64,000 nucleotides of DNA, taken from the NCBI GenBank assembly GCA_030248225.1, contig JASANE010007249.1:62001-126000 (forward strand), in the 5' to 3' direction. A program made the position numbers and the translations under genes. Position 1 is the first letter of the stretch. Each line of letters starts with the position of its first letter. The notes below the pieces were generated by a model. That model worked only from the letters and a program-made list of their open reading frames with translations. It was not told the origin of the DNA and made no database searches. The stretch is from Trileptium ribeirensis (lineage: Eukaryota > Nematoda > Enoplea > Enoplida > Thoracostomopsidae). Positions 1 through 11,900 of this stretch are shown here, piece after piece.

Positions 1-2
1 AT

Positions 3-1022
3 AAAATAATTGTGGCAACGCTAAACATGGTCATAATGGACATTGTCAATAGCCTAGACACATATGAGCGTGAGTTTAATCATCCATGATGCGGCGAACC
101 AAAGTTTGACCTGCTCATAGTTGAGGAGGCAGCTTCAGTAGACCTACCGCGCTTAGCAGCTGTCCTCTCGCTCGCTGTTGCTGGACAGGCAATCTTAATG
201 GGGGATATGAAGCAACTTTCTGCGTACATTACAAATATGTTACTCAAGCGTGTTGCTGTAAGCGAATCAGGCATGCAATTCTTGCTCGACCTTATTCCTA
301 TCCAACTTTTCTGCCAAGTTGTACAGCTTACGCAGAACTACCGATCGCGAGCTCAGCTTTTGCGCCCGCCTAATCGTACTATCTATCGCGATACGCAGCT
401 TCACGCAGCCGCTGCAGAGTAGCTTTATTTTTACGCACCCGCTGAAGTCGCTGTCGTACCTATTGGCTCAATCGGCTTCATGCACATCGAGGGCCTTCAG
501 TTGGCCCATGGCAGCAGCTTATACAATGTATCGGAAATAGCCGGTATATTTCGCTTGCTTGCCATCATGATCGCTGATAATGGTGCCGTCCCAGCTCTAA
601 TCGGTGTAGACGCTACTTACGCCGCGCAAGCGGACATACTCAAAGCCGTGCTGAACCCGATATATCCCCGAATTAAAATAGGCTGCGCAAATAGTTGGCA
701 GGGCGACGAACGATCATACATGATTATTTCGCTAGTCCGCTCTAATCCAGTATTCGACGCGCGCGGTCAAGACCATGAAATTGGCTTTCTGAAAGATAGC
801 CGCCGCGTTAACGTTAGCACGACACGCGCTCGCAAGCTCAACATATTTGTTGGCAACGCCTTGCACTTCATACAGCATGAGCTTATTCGGGAATCTATCC
901 GCGAGTGTTGTCGAAACGATGCCTGGGTCGGGAGGATCGACCCAGGAGTTAAGCTTTTATTGCACATGCGAGTCTGTGATGCCCTGCCGCTTGCTAACCC
1001 GTACCCGGATCCCCATTTGTAG
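3..1022 (+). pseudogene. UPF1/DNA2-type superfamily 1 helicase remnant, 5' end off the window
   Basis: One reading frame runs from the window edge to a TAG at 1020-1022, broken by an in-frame TGA at 87-89 and TAG at 420-422, with no frameshift. SF1 helicase motifs appear in the right order. A motif II equivalent reads LLIVEEAAS near 108-134, with V-E-E where family members have D-E-A. Motif III is ILMGDMKQL near 189-215. A motif IV-like LTQNYRS lies near 330. SWQGDE then IISLVRSN (motif V) lies near 690-750. RRVNVSTTRAR (motif VI) lies near 800-830, followed by the family's typical IFVGN. Such proteins are ATP-dependent RNA or DNA helicases. The N-terminal region with Walker A lies outside the window. 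GC content is clearly above the flanking DNA. A mobile-element or transferred origin is possible. The stops and the altered motif II suggest a dead copy. Confidence 0.8.
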
Positions 1023-1252
1023 TGCGCTATCTCTTCTAGGTTGTTGCCGGTCGGCATATTATAGCACTTACTTGATCAAGAGAAGCAAACATTTTACCGA
1101 TTATTTTATGAAAACCTTCATAGCAAGTAAATTAGCAACTGGCATATTTCGTGCCTTGTTTACTCGTGCTATATATTTTATATATTATCGCATTTTATTA
1201 TTCTGCCTTCAGCTGCACCACCACTCAACGTCATTTGCCGGTGAGTACGATC

Positions 1253-1753
1253 ATGGCTCTTTCGAAACAACGGCGGGATCCCGTGGCCCCGTTCTTTACT
1301 AAGGCCAGCTGTTTTTTAAACCACTACCCAGCCACCGTCATTATAGACGGAATTAGATATAATTCATCCGAGCAATATTACCTGTTGAAAAAGGCCGAAT
1401 ATTTTGCCTTCAAACTTCTTGCCAAAACAGTCATGGAATGTACCGATCCGGGGGAAATGAAACGTCTTACTAAGCATGTCTAACAGATTATGGCAAAATC
1501 TGAGCTGGGTCGTTTGTTGCTTAGTTTGTGGGATCAGCAAAAAGTCGCGATTATGGAGTTAGCGGTTTCCAAAAAATTCGAACAAAATGATCGTTTGAAA
1601 ACGTTACTTTTAAAGACAGCTCCAAAATTGCTAGCCGAAGCGAACCCCTCGGATAATTTCTGGGGTATCGGCATTTGCAAGTCAAACCCGTTCGTTCAAA
1701 ATCCCAACAAATGGCTCGGGAGAAATGAGACGGAAAAAATACTAATGGGATGA
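1253..1753 (+). pseudogene. NADAR-domain (YbiA/DUF1768-like) gene with an in-frame stop
   Basis: From ATG 1253 the frame spans 167 codons to TGA 1751-1753, near the usual NADAR length of 150-180 residues, but a TAA at 1481-1483 splits it. Matches to the family in order: an FFTKASCFLNHYPA start, the SEQYYLLKKAEYF helix (SEQ-Y-KA signature), KFEQNDRLKTLLLKTAP, then the diagnostic LAEANPSDNFWGIGI and a C-terminal NPNKWLGRN...LM. The family includes N-glycosidases acting on riboflavin intermediates and relatives linked to ADP-ribose chemistry. The substrate here cannot be told. Conservation on both sides of the stop, in one frame, points to a recent nonsense mutation or readthrough. It starts 230 bp after the helicase remnant on the same strand, so the two probably belonged to one unit. 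In-frame codons upstream of 1253 show no domain, so the ATG is preferred. Confidence 0.85.
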
Positions 1754-4700
1754 GTTAGCTAATCCATTACGACAATCCGTAGAGTACGAAGTAGGGATGT
1801 GCCACCATTGCCATCTTCATCAGGTACGTGTAGTTGAGACTTGTGTTGTTTTGTATAGAAGCGCCGCCCATTGCGGTGTCCTCTCGTTGCAGAAATCGTA
1901 ATGGCTCTTTGGAGCCACCTTCTTATTTCAAACAAGTTTTTTTGCTATTTATACGAGGATTATGTATAATTTTCGATGAGCTGTGACTATACTGTATCGG
2001 CTCTGTAGAGCCATCTTGTAGCTCACATCAGTTATAAAAGGAAGGATTCAAAAATAATCTAAACAAATACTAGTGAATTTTTAAGGGTTTGCAGAGCTAT
2101 CTTTTAAATAATATTAATCGATGGTAGAAAGTGTTCATGTTGTGACAGTTACAAAGACTTTTGTGTGAAGGGGCTCCATCAAGTCATCCTTTTAATCTTA
2201 ACTTTGCGTACCTCATTCTAAGGAGATTTTCGTGATTTACTTAAAATGCTGGTAAATTTATAGGGTTCAAAATGAACTGCGTGACAGTTTTATTACGGAG
2301 GTTACAACATAGTAATAGTTTGAGTTATGAGTTAAAGCATCTTTTCAGCTAGCGCTAAGATTTTAAAAACAAAACGATCTATTTCAGTTTCGCGCCTAGC
2401 GTGATATCCTCCTTTAAACAATAATTTTTATCGAACAATAATAATATTCAGTGCTAAAAATGTTTTGTGAACAGTTGACATTGAGCTCAATGTGTAAAAA
2501 ATTTACTACATAGCTTATAGATACTGTGGCCTTCAACTATTATTTTATATCAGCAAACAAAACTAACATGCATTGAATTTTTTTGACAATATTCGTCTTA
2601 ATTTTTATTGGCGTGACTTAGGTGGCCCTAAAGCTTCACAAAATAAAGATATTCTGAAAATACTTTGTATTTTAGTTTAATTTGCATGCATGATACTATC
2701 GACGAAACAAATGTCAATGTCAAGATCACATAACTTGGAATGGTTCTGGGTTATACGTTGAGGATGGAGTAGCACAGGCCATGATGGACCAATCGCCTAA
2801 GCTTCAATATAACAATGCGTTTGGTCTAAATCATTCGTACAATATCTGTATGTGACAAAGTCGTGCTCAGGATTAAAATGTTTAGATCAAAGATTTGCTT
2901 CTACCGTAAGAGTAAAGCGTGAACGATGATGCACTTTGTGTATGTTTTACCGCGTATGTGTAATAAGAAAACTGATAAGTTTAGATGTAAAAAAGCAGTA
3001 ATTAAATCGAAATTATATAGGTAATTTCTCGGAAGTATTTCTAAAAAAAAGTTAAGAAAAATCAATCATGTGCACATTCGGTTGATATGTCCTAGGAGAT
3101 CTTTGTAACAGTTTTAGTTTTTAATTACTTGCTTTGGTCTTCAATTACAGTACATACTATAAGAAGCCCAACAACATGCATTATTTTAGCCTATCGCGTC
3201 TATGGTAACACGCGAAAGCGTTTGCGCGGATGTTGCGGAGGGCGCGGTCGGAACAAGAGAGCTCGGCGCAACGAACGGCATCGATTGTTTAAGTCAACGG
3301 CGGGACGCAATAATCATTTTTACTGAACAACTGTACGAGGTTGCACGAAAATCTTATTTCATCTTTGATGTATGTTATATATTATTTTATATCTTACTGT
3401 AGTAGCAAAGGTGAGAAGCCATACACACGTTTACTTCGGTTCTCGAACTGACGGACGTCTATCCTAGGTATCAGTGTTTTATAAATTAAAATTAAGACGC
3501 ACACCAAACAATGCAATTCGAGGATATTCTTTTATAGTCGGACACAAAAGAGGAGATCTATGGTAATTGAAATGTTCTTTTGTTCTGCGTTTGCATTGAT
3601 TTTCCGCTGACTATGCTTTTCAGAATTGTGACCCAGCTAAATTAAATCTTTGCTGCTAATTATTAACTAGGCGTTTTTGTCGGGCCGCTGGATTTTATGT
3701 CACTAAAAGTACATTATAAATTGACTATGTTTAGTTGTACGTACAATAACGGGGCATAGATTTGAAACCTACAAGCTATAAGGATTGTATCATTAAGGGT
3801 AAAAAACCTATGGCTTGCAACATTTAACTCCGATACACCCTTAAACGTTGCCTTGAGTGCAGCCGTTAGCCTGAGTTAGGCTTTATCAGTTTTTGTATGA
3901 TGTAAGCTCAAACTGCATAATGCCTGCAACTGTACCTAGATCTTTAAAAATGCTTTATTGTGTTGCCCAAACGTTGCTCGTTTGTAGAAAACTGTATCAC
4001 CACATGTTATAGATTTGTTAGATTAAAATAGCGAAATATTTCCTGCATAACCTTCGACCAGGGATTGCCGGGTACTCCCACTTTTGTCGTTAGTGATACA
4101 AACCAGTATTTTCACTTGTGATTGACAGTAGACTTTTAGAGCTCGTCGTAATTCTTTTGCCACAGTGTCCCTAAAATTTGACGTTGTTAGATATTCTGTG
4201 CTGAAACTGACTCGGTAATAGTTAATAAAAATTACTTGTAGAGTTTTTACGTGTGCGCTATAATTTATGTCTATAATAGTGGTTGCCATGAATTAATAAT
4301 AATTGTACAACTTCATTCACTAGTTGTGAGTGAAGCTTTAGAATAATGTGGACGAAATGATAATTTTTTTCCAAAAAAACGCTTCAGGTAAAAACAATTT
4401 ATTTCATTGTAAGTATCAACGTTCAAAAAATTGATAGCCTTTTTGTTCACGGGATGCTGATGGTAAGGAAATGATTGCCATGTCTATCAATTTTTATGAC
4501 TGTTTTTGTCTAAATACTTCTGAAAATCGGGTCTAAGAGTTTTTCACTGTTGACTCATAGGCCGCCGGTGTCTGTTAACACTAGAAATAAAAGGTACTGG
4601 AAATAAAGCATATTAAGAAAACTGCTGGGACATAATATTGTAAGGACAACTGTGAGCTTAAATTCTATAAAGTTCTATTAGATTTTATTCTATTAGATTG

Positions 4701-7700
4701 TATATTCTATTACAATAAACAACCAGTTGTGAATTCGAATTGTCTTAATCAACAATCTACCAGAAAATTTTTTGAATTAGCACGATTTCCTGTGAGAAAA
4801 TGTTTATTATATCACAGGACATACCTCTGATGTTCGTTGTTTTTTTGACGCATCCATCGATTCGCCTTTTATGTCATTACGTCTATGTTTACTTCTATTT
4901 GTCGGAGTCGGTTATCCTACGGGATTTTCACTTTTGTCCCATTGAATCTTTAATCACATCGCTTACAACGAGCTCGCTCATGAATTTTTTTTTCATTCAA
5001 AAAAAATGTGATTGACATATCGTGCGCGAATGACGCGCTGCCCTTTCTATTACGTATGTCCATATTATGGTCCCAATGTTTCGGAATTTCGCAGATCAAG
5101 GGGGTTGGTTGTCAGGCTTGAGACGACTTAATATTAGTTTATTTACTTATTCTAGAAATAATTTATTTGTTTAAGTCCGGGTAATAAAATGGAGATAAAC
5201 GTGCGTCGTGTTAAAAAACTGTGGAAAGTATTAACTCTGAAGATAATAAGAGAAGATTAAGAAGAAATTTTATGAAAAATGGTTTTATATACCAGGTAAT
5301 GCTGTGATAGATAACACAAATTCGTTATTTAGGGTTAGACAAAATTCGTGAAATAGACATGGTTGGCAGATACGAAACGCTTGTAAGCTAGCTCCAAGGA
5401 CTACAGTCAAGCATGCCCCCGGATGCCCCTACCATGATACCTTATGCATGGCTTATTCTCGAGATCACGCTTACTTGGTATCAAGTACGGGCTGCGCGGA
5501 AAAAGAAACATTTCAAATAAAAACGTTACTATTCTGTGCGGGTGTATATCCTTTCCAGCGGTGAAGCCTGTTTTGGTCTATATATATTTTTTTGATTGTT
5601 GCGTGCTGTCGCTTATAGTCTTGTAATGAGGAAATTGAAACTAATCTATGAATGGTAACTAGCCTGTGTAAATAAATCGTCTACTCCGGACTCTCGACTA
5701 AAACGTATGTTTTGTGCTATGTTATCACATAATGCTGGAAACTTTTGCATGCACGACGCACCCTGTATTCTATATTTAATATTCAAATTCGTTTTAATAA
5801 GCGACGAATTCTTTTCTTATATTAATTGCCTATAAGTGGAGGTGTTGGCGGTTTATTAAATACCATTAATTGTTTCGAAGCCGTTAAAATCTTGTTTGAA
5901 TGTAGTTTTCTTTACTTCATACTAATTGGATAAATCAACGTGTTGTTTGAAAAAAAAACTTGGGCAGGTAAATCGTTAGGCCTTGGGGACCAATGCCTAA
6001 AAAGGCAGGGATAGTGAACCGCTGTAGAGTTTTAATTTTTCTCCGTATTCCAGTGCACCATTGTGTGTACATAATCGCGCGGTATATGTCTATATATTTA
6101 TGTTTACTATATTTTTATTTTTTTTTTACTTTATAGTTTCGACTCCGCATTACATCCGATTCTATTTTGCTGCTCCGAATTTTCTGGATTCGCAATTCTT
6201 TACTGTAATCAGACAATATACAGCCCGTCGCTCCTGAATTTAACCATTGAAATATTGTTCCGGACAATGACGGAAGTTGAATCTTGGCTCTATATCCGTG
6301 AATATGACGATTGTTTTTTTGTGAATAATTTTGAGAAACAGTTGTTGAAAGATGTTTCTTAATTTTTAGTATTCTATAAACAACGAGAGTTCTACAGTGG
6401 GCGATTAAAGCCGTTTTTTTGATAGGTTCTAAAATAATTGTTTCCTGGGGTAAAATTTTTGTCCAATATCGTTTCTGCCGATGGTTTTTTTTGTGAGTAG
6501 GCTAGTGCACGTGTACAGCGTATTTCATTGCAGACTAGGAATTCGGGTTGATGGAAGCATGAAACTTGTATACAATCATGAAGTCAGCTTTACTGAAAAA
6601 AACAAGGGGTGGCCCAGTGCTTTAGATTTCGGGGTAGGTTTCGGTGCCTGACTCTGAATCTAGTAAATCTTATGGGTAGATTTTTGTCTCCAGCAGCTAA
6701 AAAAATTGTTTATCATTCCTAACGTATTAATAACGAAACTATATTACTATTGCAATACAATGTCATGTTGCAGTTACGTTTTTGAGAAAAAAAATAGTTC
6801 ATGATGCCGATTGCTGACAGCGTAGGTTTTCTTGCTTAAATTATTTAAAAATTTTGAATATCATTTACGTGTTTTTTTTTGATGTTTAATAGTGCAAGTT
6901 ATCGGAAAAAAGTTATTTTTAACCACCAAGCCAGCCTCTTTGTAGTTTGCATTGATATACCGCAGAACTTTAAAAAAAATTTTTTCTCTTCTTTCGACGA
7001 TTTAGCAGAGTGAAGGAGTCAAAACATCATTATTAAGCATCAGAAAAATAAATTTTGTTTCTAGATGAGCCCATTCTTAACTAAAAATTTCTTTAGAATG
7101 AGGATAAATTTTAAAAATTTTATATATTTGTGTAATGGCTAAATAATTTCTAAAGCTTGTTTTCGCAGATTGTTTTTAGACGTTACTTAAAGTAACTTGT
7201 TTTCTGCAGTCCGTTTTGTTACGTGTTTTTATAAATGGACCGTTCACATTACAGTATAACAGCTAAATCATAGTTTTAGGGTTACGATGGGCTTGAAATT
7301 AAAATCGAAATTTCTTTCAAAAATTTTAACCGAATTCGAGCGGATCGAGACTTAGAGCGTTATTGGACATTAGTAGTGCCGATACCGGTGACATTCAATA
7401 TAACAGAGTAGCAACCATATTATGCTGCCGCCCTTTGATTTCCCCAGAAATTTAATGTAACGGGGTTGCATTTCATTTAAACCCACTGGTTAATACAACT
7501 GTAGTAGAAAGAATGGGTTTCTTGTAATGGTTTTGTTTTCCTCACTTTGGCTATATAAATGAGAGAAGAGAGCTAATTTATCTCATTTGAATTTATATGA
7601 TTATAGAAGCTACTGTAGTGATGTAGACTACCAGTAGCCTGTTTTGCGTTACCCCGTTAATAGTTGGTTGCACACGTTGTTTAATTACGTGAGCTTAATT

Positions 7701-8200
7701 CACGTGAGATATAGCGCAAACGATTGTCTCATGTCTGTGTGGTAGAGTGTTGCGGTTCTCGGTCTACTAGCCTGTGATATCTTTTTAGTTTAAACTACGC
7801 GTTGCCACACTGGGCGTTTTGCTTCTGGTAGTTTATTTCATTAAAATGTGAAATTTTTTTATTTTTATCTCAGCTGCTGTCATTTTTTTTGCCACACAGT
7901 TTGTCACGATAAAATTTAAAACTCCGCAAATTTGAAATGTCAAACCATTTCATAACAGCTGGGTGGTAAAGCATTTGGTTTATTTTTAGTATCTGTTAGA
8001 AACTTGCTGGAGAATTCTAAGAACTCGTCATAATAATTCAAACAACATACGTTTAAATAACCTGATTTTACCTTCCACATCTTGGAATAAATTTTATTGG
8101 TAAACATATTTAATGCAGGTAGCCGCTGATCATTAGAAATGTCAAAGTTATGATCATATGTGAGGGCCTCTAAATTTATTTTTTGCAACGATTAAAAATT
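1754..8200. other. AT-rich stretch with no recognised gene
   Basis: About 6.4 kb of AT-rich DNA with many poly-A/T runs. No protein family was recognised in short open frames on either strand. The only compositional anomaly is a short GC-rich patch near 3190-3320 (see findings). No tandem array or clear inverted-repeat element was seen. Confidence 0.5.
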
Positions 8201-8271
8201 ATTGTTGAGAGTTCTAGGATTCTAGGAATTATTGCTAAAGTTCTGGGTTTTCCCGGCCTGGAATCTGGGTG

Positions 8272-8308
8272 TATATAAGCTGAGATTTCCTTCGATGAGC
8301 GAGTCAGT
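8272..8308 (+). promoter_or_regulatory. Putative core promoter (TATA box plus initiator)
   Basis: TATATAAG at 8272-8279 is followed by a TCAGT initiator at 8304-8308, so the likely start A (8306) is 34 bp from the first T of the box, close to standard Pol II spacing. The hairpin array begins about 170 bp downstream. The arrangement also resembles an insect-type LTR promoter: a TGTTGAGAG start at 8203 and an ACA at 8417-8419 could be LTR ends. The flanks there (attat and taaag) do not form a target-site duplication, so a solo LTR is not demonstrated. Confidence 0.4.
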
Positions 8309-8472
8309 CGCGATCGGAGATCTCAGAGTAAGTGTCGTTTATTGTCTAATTTAGTTCTTAGCTTAATTGCCACACGGCACCTTGTTATTTAACACTGGTC
8401 TAGCTAGGCAGTAGTTACATAAAGCTAAGACTTAGCGCTGATTCCGAGTTTAAGGAAAACTTGGGGTTTATT

Positions 8473-8668
8473 GAGAGCAGACGGGCTGCTCCGAAAATTT
8501 ACTATTGAGAGCACAGGGGTGCTCCATATACTAGTGGGTCTTTGAGAGCACACGGGGTGCTCCACATTTTCTTTGGTTATTGAGAGCAGAGGGCTGCTCC
8601 TAAAATTTTCTATTGAGAGCACAGGGGTGCTCCGAAAACTTGTTTACTTGAGAGCACAGGGGTGCTCC
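8473..8668 (+). repeat. Array of six short hairpins with compensatory arm changes
   Basis: Six copies of a GAGAGCACAGGGGTGCTCC-like unit are spaced 33-38 bp apart. Left arms start at 8475, 8509, 8546, 8584, 8617 and 8652. Each has a perfect 6-bp stem around an AGGG or ACGGG loop. Copies 2, 3, 5 and 6 use GAGCAC/GTGCTC. Copies 1 and 4 use GAGCAG/CTGCTC, so both arms changed together. The spacers are AT-rich and differ. Flanking segments can also pair (GCTAAG with its complement near 8423-8435; GGATC and GATCC near 8718-8731). The pattern suggests a structured RNA or a protein-bound DNA array. No function is known. Confidence 0.8.
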
Positions 8669-8981
8669 GATAAAATATATTGACTAGGTTGAGCTAAGCT
8701 TAAGTCAAAGCTTAGGCCGGATCGACGGATCCACCTTGTGGTTCATAAAGTTTGTTCGAGTATTAATATTAATTTATTAGTCGGATGCCTAGGTCCACCT
8801 TGTCAATTCAACAATTCGTTACCTTATTGCCGTACTATTATTTATCTTAGTAATATTAAGTTAGGTGCTTATTTTATTTGTGTAGTAAGTGAAGTCCTAG
8901 GTTCTGAGTGCTACCATTACACAAGGTCATCGTTGGAGAAATAGAAAAATTTTAAACCCATTAGGACTTACTTCGCTACAA
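8669..8981. other. Spacer between hairpin array and satellite
   Basis: About 310 bp, AT-rich. It contains a GGATC-ACG-GATCC mini-hairpin near 8718 and two copies of TCCACCTTGT (near 8730 and 8791). An open frame at 8738-8944 has no recognisable domain. It leads straight into the first satellite monomer. Confidence 0.4.
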
Positions 8982-11900
8982 AACCATCATAAATTGGACA
9001 ATTTAGGTTATAAGCACTCAGACGCTGCATTATCAGTACCTCCAGTTTCGAGCTGCATATCTTTTGTAAAGCTGTGCCATCACCACATCATCGTAATTTG
9101 GCCAATTTCCGTTATAGGCACTCAGACGCTGCAGTATCGGTACCTCTAGCTTGGAGCGACATATCTTTTGTAAAGCTGTGCTACAAGCACAGCATCGTAA
9201 ATTGGAAAATTTAGGTTATAAGCACTCAGACACTGAATTATCAGTACCTCCAGTTTCGAGACGCATCTCCAGTTTCGAGACGCATATCTTTTGTAAAGCC
9301 GTGCCACAACCACAGCATCGTAAATTGGGCAATTTACCGTATAGGCACTCAGACGCTGCAGTATAGGTACCTCTAGCTTCGAGCGACATATCTTTTGTAA
9401 AGCTGTGCTACAAGCACAGCACCGTAAATTGGAAAGTTTAGGTTATAAGCACTGAGACAATGCATTATCAGTACCTCCAGTTTCGAGCTGCATATCTTTT
9501 GTAAAGCTGTGCCACAACCACAGCATCGTAAATTGGGCAATTTGCATTATAGGCACTCAGACGCTGAAGTATCGGTACCTCTAGCTTCGAGCGACATATC
9601 TTTTGTAAAGTTGTGCTACAAGCACATCATCGTAAATTGGACAATTTAGGTTATAAGCACTCACACGATGCATTTTCAGTACCTCCAGTTTCGAGCTGCA
9701 TATCTTTTGTAAAGCTGTGCCACCACCACATCATCGTAAATTGGGCAATTTACGTTATAGGGACTCAGACGCTGCAGTATCGGTACCTCTAGCTTCGAGC
9801 GACATATCTTTTGTAAAGCTGTGCTACAAGCACAGCATCGTAAATTGACAAATTTAGGTTATAAGCACTCAGACACTGCATTATCAGTACCTCCAGTTTC
9901 AAGCTGCATATCATTTGTAAAGCTGTGCCACAACCACAGCATCTTAAATTGGGCAATTAACGTTATAGGCACTCAGATGCTGCAGTATCGGTACCTCTAG
10001 CTTCGAGCGCCATATCTTTTGTAAAGCTGTGCCATCACCACATCATCGTAAATTGGACAATTTACGTTACAGGCACTCAGACGCTGCAGTATCGGTACCT
10101 GTAGCTTCGAGCGACATATCTTTTGTAAAGCTGTGGTATAAGCAAAGCATCGTAAATTGGAAACTTTAGGTTATAAGCACTCAGACACTGCATTATCAGT
10201 ACCTCCAGTTTCGAGCTGCACATCTTTTGTGCAGCTGTGCCACCACCACAGCATCGTAAATTGGCAATTTACGTTACAGGCACTCAGACGCTGCAGTATC
10301 GGTACCTCTAGCTTCGAGCGACATATCTTTTGTAAAGCTGTGGTATAAGCACAGCATCGTAAATTGGAAACTTTAGGTTATAAGCACTCACACACTGCAT
10401 TATCAGTACCTCCAGTTTCGAGCTGCACATCTTTTGTGCAGCTGTGCCACCACCACAGCATCGTAAATTGGGCAATTTACGTTATAGGGACTCAGACGCT
10501 GCAGTATCGGTACCTCTAGCTTCGAGCGACATATCTTTTGTGAAGCTGTGCTACAAGCACAGCATCGTAAATTGACAAATTTAGGTTATAAGCACTCAGA
10601 CACTGCATTATCAGTACCTCCAGTTTCGAGCTGCACATCTTTTGTGCAGCTGTGCCACCACCACATCATCGTAAATTGGGCAATTTACGTTATAGGGACT
10701 CAGACGCTGCAGTATCGGTACCTCTAGCTTCGAGCGACATATCTTTTGTAAAGCTGTGCTACAAGCACAGCATCGTAAATTGACAAATTTAGGTTATAAG
10801 CACTCAGACACTGCATTATCAGTACCTCCAGTTTCAAGCTGCATATCATTTGTAAAGCTGTGCCACAACCACAGCATCTTAAATTGGGCAATTAACGTTA
10901 TAGGCACTCAGATGCTGCAGTATCGGTACCTCTAGCTTCGAGCGCCATATCTTTTGTAAAGCTGTGCCACCACCACAGCATCGTAAATTGGCAATTTACG
11001 TTACAGGCACTCAGACGCTGCAGTATCGGTACCTCTAGCTTCGAGCGACATATCTTTTATAAAGCTGTGGTATAAGCACAGCATCGTAAATTGGAAACTT
11101 TAGGTTATAAGCACTCACACGATGCATTATCAGTACCTCCAGTTTCGAGCTGCATATCTTTTGTAAAGCTGTGCCACCACCACATCATCGTAAATTGGGC
11201 AATTTACGTTATAGGCACTCAGACGCTGCAGTATCGGTACCTCTAGCTTCGAGCGACATATCATTTGTAAAGCTGTGCTACAAGCACAGCATCGTAAATT
11301 GACAAATTTAGGTTATAAGCACTCAGACACTGCATTATCAGTACCTCCAGTTTCAAGCTGCATATCATTTGTAAAGCTGTGCCACAACCACAGCGTCTTA
11401 AATTGGGCAATTAACGTTATAGGCACTCAGATGCTGCAGTATCGGTACCTCTAGCTTCGAGCGCCATATCTGTTGCAAAGCTGTGATACCACAGCATCGT
11501 AAATTGGACAATTTACGTTATAGGCACTCAGACGCTGCAGTATCGGTACCTCTAGCTTCGAGCGACATATCTTTTGTAAAGCTGTGCTACAAGCACAGCA
11601 TCGTAAATTGGAAAATTTAGGTTATAAGCACTCAGACACTGCATTATCAGTACCTCCAGTTTCGAGCTGCATATCTTTTGTAAAGCTGTGCCATCACCAC
11701 ATCATCGTAAATTGGGCAATTTACGTTACAGGCACTCAGACGCTGCAGTATCGGTACCTCTAGCTTCGAGCGACATATCTTTTGTAAAGCTGTGGTATAA
11801 GCACAGCATCGTAAATTGGAAACTTTAGGTTATAAGCACTCAGACACTGCATTATCAGTACCTCCAGTTTCGAGCTGCACATCTTTTGTGCAGCTGTGCC

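Noticed and set aside
8473..8668. CRISPR array
   Set aside because: The repeats are 19 bp, palindromic and variable, the spacers are only about 15-20 bp and AT-rich, and the window is eukaryotic with no cas genes.
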